DNA of 16,131 nucleotides from Spirochaetia bacterium (GCA_900770075.1 CAAGIZ010000069.1:1-16131); one strand, 5' to 3'; counted from the stretch's first letter, positions 1 to 7,056 are shown. Notes: generated by a model from the letters alone, not told the origin. Numbers and translations: made by a program.

Positions 1-56
1 ATCCCTGCCGCAGGCAGGGACGTGCGCTTTTAGCGCACTCGTAAATATCGAGTTTT
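1..56. repeat. Modular palindromic intergenic repeat, copy 1
   Basis: Three hairpins follow one another directly. Arms TCCCTGCC (2-9) and GGCAGGGA (13-20) flank a 3-nt loop. Arms GTGCGC (22-27) and GCGCAC (33-38) flank a 5-nt loop. Arms ACTCG (37-41) and CGAGT (49-53) enclose 'taaatat'. The same three modules occur in the same order and orientation at 3980-4039. The element ends only a few bases from the lysA stop codon, so in position it resembles REP-type elements at gene 3' ends. It may continue beyond the window. It has no clear U-tract for the minus-strand transcript, so I do not call it a terminator, although it could protect the 3' end of the mRNA. Confidence 0.75.
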
Positions 57-60
57 CATG

Positions 61-1326
61 CTATTTAAAGTTTTCAACACCTTCCAAATCTATCGTAGCA
101 AAAAGGTCGTTTATTGTTTCCCTGCGGCGGATTTCCTTTATGGTTCCATCAGAACGCAAAAGAAGTTCACCGCAGCGAAGTTTTCCGTTGTAGTTAAAGC
201 CCATAGCCCTTCCGTGAGCACCAGCATCGTGAATTATTACCAGGTCGCCAGTTTTAATCTCAGGAAGCGGTCTCTGAACTGCAAATTTATCGCAGTTTTC
301 GCAGAGGGAACCTACAACATCGTAAACATGGTCTTTCGGAGCATTTTCCTTTCCGCTTACCGTAACTTCGTGGTAGGCACCGTACATACCCGGACGCATC
401 AAATCCGCCATGCAAGAATCCAGTCCTATATATTCCCTGTAAATGTGCTTTTCGTGTATGGCCTTTGCAACAAGCCAGCCGTAAGGACCTGTTATCGGCC
501 TTCCGCACTCCCAGTAAATCGCAAGGGGGTCAAGTCCGGCAGGAACAATGGTTCTGTCATATTCAGCGCGGATTCCCTTTGCCACCACGTCGTAATCAAC
601 CGCAACCTGATCTGGTCTGTACGGAATTCCAAGTCCGCCGCCCAAATCCACAAATTCAATGCGTACCCCGCATTTTTCCTTAACTTCCACAGCCAGTTCA
701 AAAACAAGCTTTGCAGTATCAACAAAAAAATCAGGATTCAACTCGTTGGAAGCCACCATGGTGTGCAGACCGAAGTGCTTTACGCCTTTTTCCTTTGCCA
801 CCTTGTAGGCTTCAATCATCTGTTCTCTGGTAAGGCCGTATTTTGCTTCCTCCGGCTTACCTATTATTGAATTACAGCCGTGCTTGGCAGACCCCGGATT
901 GTAGCGGAAACACAGGGTGTCCGGAAGTTTTCCGAGAGTTTTTTCCAGAAAATCTATGTGGGTAAAATCGTCAAGATTTATCACGTTGCCGTTTGCAAAG
1001 GCATATTTAAACTCAGCAGCCGGAGTTTCATTGGAAGTAAAAATAACCTTGTCGCGCTTTATTCCTGCAATCTCGCAGAGCATAAGTTCAGGCAGGCTGG
1101 AACAGTCACCTCCGCACCCCTCGTCCGCAAGAATTTTCAAAATATAGGGATTCGGACAGGCCTTAACTGCAAAATGCTCACGAAACTTAGGAAAAATCGA
1201 AAAAGCTTTTGTAAACTTCTGCATATTCTCCCGGATTGCCTTTTCATCATAGATGTAAAATGGCGTCGGATAAGTTTCGGCAACCTTCTTTAATTCTTCA
1301 TTGTTGAGGGGAAAAGTCTTTTCCAT
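61..1326 (-). CDS. lysA: Diaminopimelate decarboxylase (PLP fold-type III), 421 aa
   Basis: The product converts meso-diaminopimelate to L-lysine with PLP in the cytoplasm. The start is the ATG at 1326, with GGAG 8 nt upstream; an in-frame GTG at 1404 has no such site. Visible landmarks are the PLP lysine K55 in HFAVKACPNP, the glycine loop FVDLGGGLG (225-233), ECGRP (273-277) where the phosphate is bound, CENCD (342-346) matching the family CES-D motif that reaches into the partner active site, and a C-terminal block DAGAHGRAMGFNYN (367-380). Length fits the family (about 415-440 aa). The usual HCHIGS stretch is altered to HTMVAS around H188, so this is a divergent subgroup. A related amino-acid decarboxylase of the same fold cannot be excluded, but asd and dapA upstream on the same strand favour LysA. 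The gap to asd is 237 bp and carries three hairpins. Confidence 0.86.
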   Translation of the reverse strand: MEKTFPLNNEELKKVAETYPTPFYIYDEKAIRENMQKFTKAFSIFPKFREHFAVKACPNPYILKILADEGCGGDCSSLPELMLCEIAGIKRDKVIFTSNETPAAEFKYAFANGNVINLDDFTHIDFLEKTLGKLPDTLCFRYNPGSAKHGCNSIIGKPEEAKYGLTREQMIEAYKVAKEKGVKHFGLHTMVASNELNPDFFVDTAKLVFELAVEVKEKCGVRIEFVDLGGGLGIPYRPDQVAVDYDVVAKGIRAEYDRTIVPAGLDPLAIYWECGRPITGPYGWLVAKAIHEKHIYREYIGLDSCMADLMRPGMYGAYHEVTVSGKENAPKDHVYDVVGSLCENCDKFAVQRPLPEIKTGDLVIIHDAGAHGRAMGFNYNGKLRCGELLLRSDGTIKEIRRRETINDLFATIDLEGVENFK

Positions 1327-1401
1327 AAATAAATCTCCATAAAAAAGGGCAGCACAATAACAGCCGGCCGCCCCCATTTTGTTTAAAAGTCTTAGGGTTA
1401 C

Positions 1402-1434
1402 CACTGAAAAATCCTCAATAGGATTTATTCAGTG
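1402..1434. repeat. Hairpin in the asd-lysA spacer
   Basis: Arms 1402-1414 (CACTGAAAAATCC) and 1421-1434 pair as a near-perfect stem with a one-base bulge and a 6-nt loop. No U-tract follows on the minus strand. It is the closest of three hairpins to the lysA start and could be a processing or stabilising structure. Its sequence does not match the CCTCGAAAAA family. Confidence 0.6.
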
Positions 1435-1442
1435 TTTCCTTA

Positions 1443-1478
1443 GGGAACCTCGAAAAACTGAAGTTTTTAGAGGTTCCC
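1443..1478. repeat. CCTCGAAAAA-family palindromic repeat, copy A
   Basis: Long inverted repeat: GGGAACCTC (1443-1451) pairs with GAGGTTCCC (1470-1478), and AAAAACT (1453-1459) pairs with AGTTTTT (1462-1468), with one G/A mismatch at 1452/1469. The core AACCTCGAAAAACT recurs at 2679-2691. It lies in the asd-lysA spacer and codes for nothing visible. Confidence 0.8.
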
Positions 1479-1514
1479 ATTAAGCACAAAATAACGCACT
1501 TAAAACACAAAGTT

Positions 1515-1542
1515 ATCTCTAAAAACCGCAATTTTTAGAGAT
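1515..1542. repeat. CCTCGAAAAA-family palindromic repeat, diverged copy B
   Basis: Perfect 11-bp stem ATCTCTAAAAA (1515-1525) and TTTTTAGAGAT (1532-1542) with a 6-nt loop, starting about 20 bp past the asd stop on the minus strand. The right arm and flank (TTTTTAGAGATTTCC) align with the ends of the other two copies (TTTTTAGAGGTTCCC and TTTTTCGAGGTTTCC), which suggests one diverged family. It could also act as a 3' end structure for asd mRNA. It has no U-run beyond the stem, so a terminator role is weak. Confidence 0.65.
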
Positions 1543-1563
1543 TTCCGCAATAATTTTCAATTT

Positions 1564-2658
1564 TCAGTCAAAAAAACCCTTCGCTTTCAAAAGTTCAGCG
1601 TTGAGAATTCCGCCAAGGGCAGCACCCCTTTTTGTGTTGTGGCTCAGGGCAACAAATTTTACGTCAAAAACACTGCACTTTCTAAGCCGGCCGATTACAC
1701 AGGCCATGCCTTTTTCCGTGTCCCTGTCCCGTCTAGGCTGAGGCCGGTTTTCTTCCTCACGGTAAACAATCGGATGCTCAGGAGCAGAAGGCAGCTTCAA
1801 CTGCTGCGGAACGGAAGTAAAATCTTCCCAAACCTTCAAAATCTGTTCGATGGAAGGTTTTTTGTCCTCAGGCAGGTCAAATTCCAGATTCACGCTTGCA
1901 GTGTGACCGTCAATTACAGGAACCCGGGTACAGGTTGCAGAAACCACAGGAAGAGCGGCATTTTCAATTTTTCCGCCCCTTACAGTTCCCAGAATTTTAA
2001 GACACTCTTTTTCGGTTTTTTCTTCTTCGCCGCCGATAAAAGGCACAATGTTGTCAATCATGTCAAAAGAAGAAACACCTGGATATCCGGCACCGGAAAC
2101 AGCCTGAAGCGTAGTTACGGTCATCCGCTTTACAGGATAGCCTGCTTTTATGAGGGCATAAACCGGAATCATATAAGTCTGAAGGGAACAGTTAGGCTTT
2201 ACGGCGATAAAACCGTCCTTCCAGCCATTGTGCTTTTTCTGTTCAGCAATCACGTCAAGGTGGTCATAATTGATTTCAGGGATAAGCATCGGGACGTCTT
2301 CCGTCCAGCGGTTTGCACTGGCATTGGAAACCACAGGAATTCCTTCAGCCGCATAGGCCGCTTCCAGAGCCTTAATTTCATCCTTTCCCATCTCAAGAGC
2401 CGAAAATACAAAACGGCACTTGCCCAAAGCAAGTTTAGGATCGTTTGCATCCTGAACCGTAAGATTTACAACATCAGCAGGAATATCCGCACCGATAAGC
2501 CAGCGGTTTTTTACAGCCTCAGGGTAAAGTTTTCCGGCAGAACGGGGACTTGCAGCAACATAAGTCACCTTAAACCAGGGATGATTTTCCAAAAGCTTTA
2601 TGTATCTCTGTCCAACCATTCCGGTTGCACCCAAAACTCCAACATTTATTCTTTCCAT
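1564..2658 (-). CDS. asd: Aspartate-semialdehyde dehydrogenase, archaeal/fungal-like type, 364 aa
   Basis: NADPH-dependent reduction of beta-aspartyl phosphate to aspartate-4-semialdehyde, the branch point to lysine/diaminopimelate, threonine and methionine. I start at ATG 2658, with GGAG 6 nt upstream; the frame also opens at TTG 2670, but that codon overlaps the ribosome-binding site. The Rossmann loop is GATGMVG (10-16). The nucleophile is C157 in VKPNCSLQ, and the catalytic base is probably H252 in VIDGHTAS. The stretch RPQPRRDRD (305-313) and the overall length are typical of the archaeal/fungal Asd group rather than the E. coli-type enzyme. dapA lies 95 bp upstream and lysA 237 bp downstream on the same strand, so Asd feeds DapA directly. 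No broken motif is seen. Confidence 0.95.
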   Translation of the reverse strand: MERINVGVLGATGMVGQRYIKLLENHPWFKVTYVAASPRSAGKLYPEAVKNRWLIGADIPADVVNLTVQDANDPKLALGKCRFVFSALEMGKDEIKALEAAYAAEGIPVVSNASANRWTEDVPMLIPEINYDHLDVIAEQKKHNGWKDGFIAVKPNCSLQTYMIPVYALIKAGYPVKRMTVTTLQAVSGAGYPGVSSFDMIDNIVPFIGGEEEKTEKECLKILGTVRGGKIENAALPVVSATCTRVPVIDGHTASVNLEFDLPEDKKPSIEQILKVWEDFTSVPQQLKLPSAPEHPIVYREEENRPQPRRDRDTEKGMACVIGRLRKCSVFDVKFVALSHNTKRGAALGGILNAELLKAKGFFD

Positions 2659-2678
2659 ATTATTCTCCAATAATGGGC

Positions 2679-2715
2679 ACCTCGAAAAACTCGTCTTTGT
2701 CGATTTTTTCGAGGT
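2679..2715. repeat. CCTCGAAAAA-family palindromic repeat, copy C
   Basis: Arms ACCTCGAAAAA (2679-2689) and TTTTTCGAGGT (2705-2715) form a perfect 11-bp stem around a 15-nt loop in the dapA-asd spacer. It shares its left arm with the copy at 1443-1478. The structure sits about 20 bp before the asd start on the minus strand, so in the mRNA it lies just upstream of the asd ribosome-binding site and might influence its translation; that is inference. Confidence 0.8.
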
Positions 2716-2730
2716 TTCCTAATCTCCATC

Positions 2731-2778
2731 AAAAAAAACGCCTGAATATTTTTTTACAGACCGCACTCTTTCAAGGCG
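2731..2778 (-). terminator. Possible rho-independent terminator of dapA overlapping its last codons
   Basis: On the minus strand CGCCTTGAA (complement of 2770-2778, inside the dapA 3' end) can pair with TTCAGGCG (complement of 2739-2746), with one bulged base. Eight U residues follow (complement of 2731-2738). The loop of 23 nt is large, so termination may be partial, which would allow read-through into asd. The same 3' arm TTCAGGCG followed by T's recurs after the DUF1846 gene at about 5366-5378, and a similar TCAGGCGG arm is in the pnp terminator. Confidence 0.42.
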
Positions 2779-3668
2779 TCTTCAATCACTTTTTTTGCAG
2801 CCTCCGTTACTTCAACCAGAGGCAGGCGGCAAGGACCAGACGGCATGTTTTTTACGCTCATGGCATATTTTATGGAAGTAGGATTTCCGTCCACAAAAGC
2901 AGCCTTAAAGAAAGGCAACAGCCTGTAGTGAATTTTTCTTGCTTCTGCAAAATCCCCTTCCAGCCCCTTACGAACCATCTCAACCACAGGAGCAGGAGCC
3001 AGATTGGAAACAACAGAAATAACACCGTCGCCGCCGCAGGAAAGCAGAGGCAGGGTAAGACCGTCATCACCGCTAAAAACGGCAAAATCCGTTTTTTTAG
3101 ATTTTATCCGGGCAATAACGTCCATCATCTGGGAGATGCTGCCACTGGCCTCTTTTACACCGGCAATATTCGGAAGTCCAGCAATGCGCTCAAGAGTATC
3201 GGTAGTAATATTTACGCCAGTTCTTCCAGCAATATTGTAAACAATAACAGGAATTCCAACCTTGCTTACAGCTTCAAAGTGGCGGAAAATCCCCTCTTTT
3301 GAAGGCTTATTGTAATAAGGGGTAACAACCAAAGCCGCATCAGCACCGACTTTTTTAGCCCTTTCACAATAGGCAACTGCATCTTTTGTATTGTTGCTTC
3401 CGGCACCCAAAATAACAGGGATGTGTTTTCCTGTAGAGCGTTCAAATTCTTTTACTTCTTCCATTACTATGGAAATAAGCTTGTCCTCTTCCTGTCCCGG
3501 AAGTTCATCCAGAGTCGGCGTTTCTGCAGTAGTTCCAAGAGGAACAAGACCGTCAATTCCCTGTTCAAGCTGGAATTTTACATTTTTTCTAAAACCTTCA
3601 TAATCAACAGAACAGTCAGGATTCATAGGAGTAATCATGGCTGTAAAGGCACCCTGGAATTTTAACAT
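2754..3668 (-). CDS. dapA: 4-hydroxy-tetrahydrodipicolinate synthase, 304 aa
   Basis: Class I aldolase-type TIM barrel that condenses pyruvate with aspartate semialdehyde, the first committed step toward diaminopimelate and lysine. The start is ATG 3668 with GAGG about 7 nt upstream. Expected residues are all present: GTTAE (45-49) with the proton-relay threonines, Y118 in TPYYNKP, Y144 and R149 in VYNIAGRTG, and the Schiff-base lysine K172 in GVKEASG. Length is normal for the family (about 290-305 aa). It is the first gene of the dapA-asd-lysA series. Upstream lies a 466-bp non-coding stretch rich in hairpins, so its promoter is probably there, but no convincing -35/-10 pair is visible. A related N-acetylneuraminate lyase/aldolase is unlikely given the intact DapA residues and asd/lysA next door. 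Confidence 0.95.
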   Translation of the reverse strand: MLKFQGAFTAMITPMNPDCSVDYEGFRKNVKFQLEQGIDGLVPLGTTAETPTLDELPGQEEDKLISIVMEEVKEFERSTGKHIPVILGAGSNNTKDAVAYCERAKKVGADAALVVTPYYNKPSKEGIFRHFEAVSKVGIPVIVYNIAGRTGVNITTDTLERIAGLPNIAGVKEASGSISQMMDVIARIKSKKTDFAVFSGDDGLTLPLLSCGGDGVISVVSNLAPAPVVEMVRKGLEGDFAEARKIHYRLLPFFKAAFVDGNPTSIKYAMSVKNMPSGPCRLPLVEVTEAAKKVIEDALKECGL

Positions 3669-3979
3669 ACACTACCTCTTGCAAGTCTTCATATATGGTC
3701 AAAGCCGCGGAAATTTTTTGCTCCCTTGCAATATCCGCAACATTCCGCACATACCGAAGAATTTATGACATTTTAATGAATTTACAGGCTCTTGAAAAGA
3801 CAAAAAAATCATACAAAAAAATCAGGCAGACAGGTCAAAGGCCGTTTTTTTATATTTCGGGTGGCTTTTTGGCCGCTTCGGCTTCTTCGCAAGGCTCAGA
3901 AGCCAAACCAGCCAAAAACCAGGCTATCCGGGGTTCCGCTGCCGCTCCATTCCTTCGGAACGGCTCCGCCGCCCCTCCT

Positions 3980-4054
3980 ATCCTTGCCACGACAGTGGCA
4001 AGCCGTGCGCATATTGCGCACACGTAAATCGACGAGTTTGCGATAGCAAACTCG
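3980..4054. repeat. Modular palindromic intergenic repeat, copy 2
   Basis: Same order as copy 1 at 1-56: a TGCC hairpin (TTGCCAC 3984-3990 with GTGGCAA 3995-4001), then GTGCGC (4005-4010) with GCGCAC (4016-4021) around a 5-nt loop, then 'CGTAAAT' followed by CGAGTTTGC (4033-4041) pairing with GCAAACTCG (4046-4054). Compensating differences in the first stem (CCCTGCC/GGCAGGG versus TTGCCAC/GTGGCAA) suggest that the structure, not just the sequence, is kept. The third module is longer here than in copy 1. Confidence 0.75.
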
Positions 4055-4056
4055 CA

Positions 4057-4134
4057 GGGGTTGGGCAAAGCCCAATCCCCGTTATCCTTGCCACGGTGCA
4101 GTGGTTGGCAAAGCCAATCCCTTTATCCCTGCCG
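4057..4134. repeat. Additional hairpins and partial repeat copy next to the putative nuclease gene
   Basis: GGGGTTGGGC (4057-4066) pairs with GCCCAATCCCC (4070-4080) with one bulge. TTGGC (4105-4109) pairs with GCCAA (4113-4117). 'TATCCTTGCCAC' at 4083-4094 and 'ATCCCTGCCG' at 4125-4134 repeat the opening of the two full copies (3980 and 1), so these look like truncated copies. The last one directly abuts the stop codon of the gene at 4135. Confidence 0.6.
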
Positions 4135-5328
4135 CTAATAATTATCCCACTTAAAATCATCAAAATCCTGAATCTGCATCTCCATGGAATTCCTGAAATA
4201 TTTTTCCATCTTCCGGATTGTAAGGGGAGCCTTGTTCTTGTAATTAGGATTCAGATAAAAATAGGCATTGTATAGAGATTTCTGAGTTTTTTCCGAAGCG
4301 CTGTTGTCATCAATAAAGACGATGCCTGCCAGATTCTGCACAACCTGCTGCACAGACAGACTGGTGGAAAGGTAGGCGGAAGAATGTTCGCAGGCTTTTT
4401 CTCCGATTCTGTTCAGTTCGATAAAAGTCCTGCGGGCAAGGGAGCGGTAAAAAAGGTTATTAAAATCCCCAAAGTCCACGGTTTCGCTGTTAAACCAGGG
4501 ATTTTTCACAATGGTAATCATGGAATACTGGTTATCCACAAGTTTGGAGCCATAATCCAGAAATTTAAACTTGTAGGCTTCCGCCATGGCAAAAGGCGAA
4601 TATTCAGAAACCGTCGTCAAAAAGTCTGAATACTGAATTCTAAAGGTAAAATCTATGCCGGAACTGGAACAGTATTTTACCACCCGCCTGTTTTCGGAAA
4701 CCGCCTGCACAAGAGCGCGGAAAATCTTCACCTTTTCAAAGCCAAGATGCTTTTTAACTTCGGAATAGTCGATTTCAGAACGGTTGTCCGCCCCGATCAT
4801 GACATTTTTTTTAAGGGAAAGCATGGAATACTCTTCCACCCTTTCAAAAATCTCTTCAAGGATATTCTGATGAATGCAGTTGAAGGACTTAACGTCCGTA
4901 AAAATGTCGTAATGCCTGAAATGCAGGCAAAGGTCGATGTCAATGGTCTGGGTGTGCCCCAGCATCGCAGGAATCGATTTTTTGTGCTCTTCAACAGGAA
5001 GTATGTTTATGTAGCTGAGCGGAAAAAACTCCGAAAACTGGGAATAAAAATCCAGGGCAACAAGTTCAGAATAAGGGCCTGCCCATCGGGAATTTCTTGC
5101 TTCCCCGATATTCTTTATTTTTTCGGTAATCTGAACAACCGCCTCCGGGTCTTTTTCAAATTTTTTCCGAAGTCTTTTCAGCCGTTTTACAAAGTTTTCT
5201 GCAAAAAGGTTTTTCGGCTCACTGTTAAGGGGAGAAATGCACTTGTTTCTGTTATTCTTGTTCTTTATGACCTTTTCAACACCAAAAATGTCTTTTATCA
5301 GCCTTTCAAGATTTTCAACATCAGTCAT
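4135..5328 (-). CDS. Unrecognised protein with possible PD-(D/E)XK nuclease fold, 397 aa
   Basis: I do not recognise a named family. The start is ATG 5328 with GGGGA about 6-9 nt upstream. The protein has a Lys-rich N-terminal quarter (about 1-80, largely helical by eye), then a region that fits the PD-(D/E)XK order: E88 in a helix SELVALDFY, D130/D132 in TIDIDLCL, and D145-x-K147 in YDIFTDVKSFN on the next strand. Later come two hydrophobic strands, SMITIVKNPWF (269-279) and AGIVFIDDN (334-342). No signal peptide or membrane helix is seen. It lies 73 bp below the DUF1846 gene on the same strand and ends against a repeat cluster. No partner methylase or helicase is nearby, so a restriction or repair role is a guess. 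The nuclease assignment rests only on residue spacing. Confidence 0.6.
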   Translation of the reverse strand: MTDVENLERLIKDIFGVEKVIKNKNNRNKCISPLNSEPKNLFAENFVKRLKRLRKKFEKDPEAVVQITEKIKNIGEARNSRWAGPYSELVALDFYSQFSEFFPLSYINILPVEEHKKSIPAMLGHTQTIDIDLCLHFRHYDIFTDVKSFNCIHQNILEEIFERVEEYSMLSLKKNVMIGADNRSEIDYSEVKKHLGFEKVKIFRALVQAVSENRRVVKYCSSSGIDFTFRIQYSDFLTTVSEYSPFAMAEAYKFKFLDYGSKLVDNQYSMITIVKNPWFNSETVDFGDFNNLFYRSLARRTFIELNRIGEKACEHSSAYLSTSLSVQQVVQNLAGIVFIDDNSASEKTQKSLYNAYFYLNPNYKNKAPLTIRKMEKYFRNSMEMQIQDFDDFKWDNY

Positions 5329-5401
5329 AATCTTCCCCGAAAATCAAGCACAAAAAACAGTACAACAAAAACGCCTGAACAGCAGCCCCGCCCCCAGGAA
5401 C

Positions 5402-6874
5402 CTACCTTTTTTTAACCGGGTCGCAGGTCAAGTCCACACCGAGTTTTTTAAATATCTTCCTGTCCACCTCGCTGAGCATCACCGTTGCATGAACCTGACA
5501 GCCCTCCAGAGCCGGCAACTGTTCCAAAGCCTTCCTGCAGTTTTCATCGTTCAAGCTCAGCATGGAAAGGGCAACCAGAACTTCGTCCGTATGCAGCCTG
5601 GGATTATTCCCCTGGAGATAATTCACCTTCATATTCTGAATCGGAGCAATCATGGCAGAAGGAATAAGTTTTACACCGTGGTCAATGCCTGCAAGATATT
5701 TTATGGCATTTAAAATCAGGGCAGCACAGGTTCCCAGCAAATCAGAGGTTTCGGAAGTGATTATGGTACCGTCGTTCAGTTCGATTGCAGCCGCCGGAAG
5801 CCCGGACTTTTCCGCCCTTTTGTTTGCAGCAACCGTAACGAGCCTGTCAGAAGGAGAGATTTTTGCCTGCTGCATGAGCAGGGTCAGCTTATTCACCTCG
5901 GATTCTTCGCATTTTTCGTCCGCAAGGCTGCAAAGGGCATTGTAATACCGCCGGATAATCTCCTGACGGCTTGCATAACAGCAGGCCTCGTCATCAAAGA
6001 TGCAGTTCCCAGCCATATTAACGCCCATGTCCGTAGGAGACTTGTATGGATTTTCCCCGTAAATTCCCTTAAAGATGGCATCCAGAACCGGATAAATTTC
6101 AATGTCCCGGTTGTAATTCACAGTTGTAACGCCATAAGCCTCAAGGTGCCAGGGGTCAATCATGTTCACGTCGTTAAGGTCGGCAGTTGCCGCTTCATAG
6201 GCAAGGTTTACAGGATGCTTCAGGGGAAGGTTCCAGATCGGAAAAGTTTCAAATTTTGCATATCCTGCCTTTATTCCCCTTACGTTTTCGTTGTAAAGCT
6301 GGCTCAGACACACAGCCATCTTTCCGGAACCAGGACCAGGAGCCGTTACCACAACCAGCGGCCGGGAAGTTTCAACATAATCGTTCCGTCCGTACCCTTT
6401 TTCGCTGTCAATGAGCGCAACATTGTTTGGATAACCTTCAATCAAATAATGAAAATATGACTTTATGCCGAGTTTTTTTAGCCTTCTTGCAAAAGTCTTG
6501 GCACCTTCCTGCCCGCAAAAGTGGGTGATTACCACAGAGCCGACAAAAAGCCCCCTGTCCATAAATTCCTTACGCAGGCGCAGAACGTCCTTGTCGTAGG
6601 TAATGCCCAGATCCCCGCGGATTTTATTTTTTTCAATGTCCTGTGCGCTGATTACGATTACAATTTCCGCCATATCAGCCAGCTGCATGAGCATTTTAAG
6701 CTTGCTGTCAGGCTCAAACCCCGGAAGAACCCGGCTGGCATGATAATCGTCAAAAAGTTTACCGCCAAATTCCAGATAAAGTTTGTTTCCAAAGTGAGAA
6801 ATCCGCTCTTTTATGTGCTCGGACTGAATTTTCAAATACTTATCGTTATCAAAACCCTTTTTCATACTCGCCAT
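5402..6874 (-). CDS. DUF1846 family protein, about 490 aa
   Basis: Matches my recollection of the DUF1846 family: a conserved opening (M)KKGFDNDKYLKIQSEHI, and length near 490-500 aa. The biochemical role is not established to my knowledge. A glycine loop APGPGSGK (178-185) after a hydrophobic strand VVVT looks like a Walker A/phosphate-binding motif. Other dense blocks are NMIDPWHLEAYGV (237-249), TDMGVNMAGNCI (281-292) and AAIELNDGTIITSETSDLL (362-380). No signal peptide or membrane segment is seen, so it is cytosolic. I use ATG 6874, preceded by AAGGA 11 nt upstream; ATG 6865 (MKKGFD) is equally plausible from family N-termini. It lies after the pnp terminator, so it probably has its own promoter in 6875-6967, which I could not locate. 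The putative nuclease gene follows 73 bp downstream. Confidence 0.85.
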   Translation of the reverse strand: MASMKKGFDNDKYLKIQSEHIKERISHFGNKLYLEFGGKLFDDYHASRVLPGFEPDSKLKMLMQLADMAEIVIVISAQDIEKNKIRGDLGITYDKDVLRLRKEFMDRGLFVGSVVITHFCGQEGAKTFARRLKKLGIKSYFHYLIEGYPNNVALIDSEKGYGRNDYVETSRPLVVVTAPGPGSGKMAVCLSQLYNENVRGIKAGYAKFETFPIWNLPLKHPVNLAYEAATADLNDVNMIDPWHLEAYGVTTVNYNRDIEIYPVLDAIFKGIYGENPYKSPTDMGVNMAGNCIFDDEACCYASRQEIIRRYYNALCSLADEKCEESEVNKLTLLMQQAKISPSDRLVTVAANKRAEKSGLPAAAIELNDGTIITSETSDLLGTCAALILNAIKYLAGIDHGVKLIPSAMIAPIQNMKVNYLQGNNPRLHTDEVLVALSMLSLNDENCRKALEQLPALEGCQVHATVMLSEVDRKIFKKLGVDLTCDPVKKR

Positions 6875-6967
6875 TATAAACGATTTCCTTAAATTTTTCC
6901 ATAGGAGCCCCACCAGGTCATCAGTTCAGTTTTTTTCACCCCACCCCTCCTCCGCTGCCACAGGCGC

Positions 6968-7002
6968 AAAAAAAAGACCGCCTGAAAAAAAATCAAGCGG
7001 CC
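6968..7002 (-). terminator. Rho-independent terminator after pnp
   Basis: Minus-strand RNA has a 10-bp stem GGCCGCUUGA/UCAGGCGGUC (complement of 6993-7002 and 6976-6985) with two G-U wobbles and a 7-nt U loop. Eight U's follow (complement of 6968-6975). It lies about 55 bp past the pnp stop and closes the nusA-pnp operon. A's precede the stem on the minus strand, so weak activity on the other strand is possible, but no plus-strand gene needs it. Confidence 0.85.
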
Positions 7003-7056
7003 TTTTTCGGTTTGAAAAATTTTCCCGAAAAACCTCAGTCTTCCGGGTCTTCGCTG

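Larger units (their letters stand above)
3669..4134. other. 466-bp non-coding, hairpin-rich spacer between the putative nuclease gene and dapA
   Basis: No credible gene is seen here; the short open frames reflect GC-rich repeats. The part next to dapA (3669-3840) is AT-rich with A- and T-runs and would hold the dapA promoter and leader. I found no lysine riboswitch or T-box that I could defend by eye. The part from about 3880 to 4134 is a string of small hairpins: 3880-3886 with 3898-3904, 3933-3938 with 3956-3961, and the modules listed separately at 3980-4134. The base composition of this half differs from the flanking genes, which fits accumulated repeat elements. Confidence 0.7.

Noticed and set aside
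1639..2673. A 344-codon plus-strand frame opposite asd
   Set aside because: Antisense shadow of asd; basic, low-quality composition and no family resemblance.
3695..4046. Two overlapping plus-strand open frames of about 85-110 codons in the spacer
   Set aside because: They run through hairpin repeats, have no good ribosome-binding site, and translate to Ala/Ser/Arg-rich sequence typical of GC-rich palindromes.
3980..4054. CRISPR-like array
   Set aside because: The repeats are palindromic modules of differing sequence with no regular spacer length, and no cas gene is present.
3669..4134. Lysine riboswitch or T-box leader upstream of dapA
   Set aside because: The position would suit one, but I could not find the conserved core sequences or a terminator/antiterminator pair; the hairpins belong to repeat modules. 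An Infernal scan with the lysine riboswitch and T-box models would decide it.
5366..5402. Terminator after the DUF1846 gene
   Set aside because: TTCAGGCG followed by five T's resembles the 3' arm of the other terminators, but only about 4 bp of a matching 5' arm can be found, so it is not listed as a feature.
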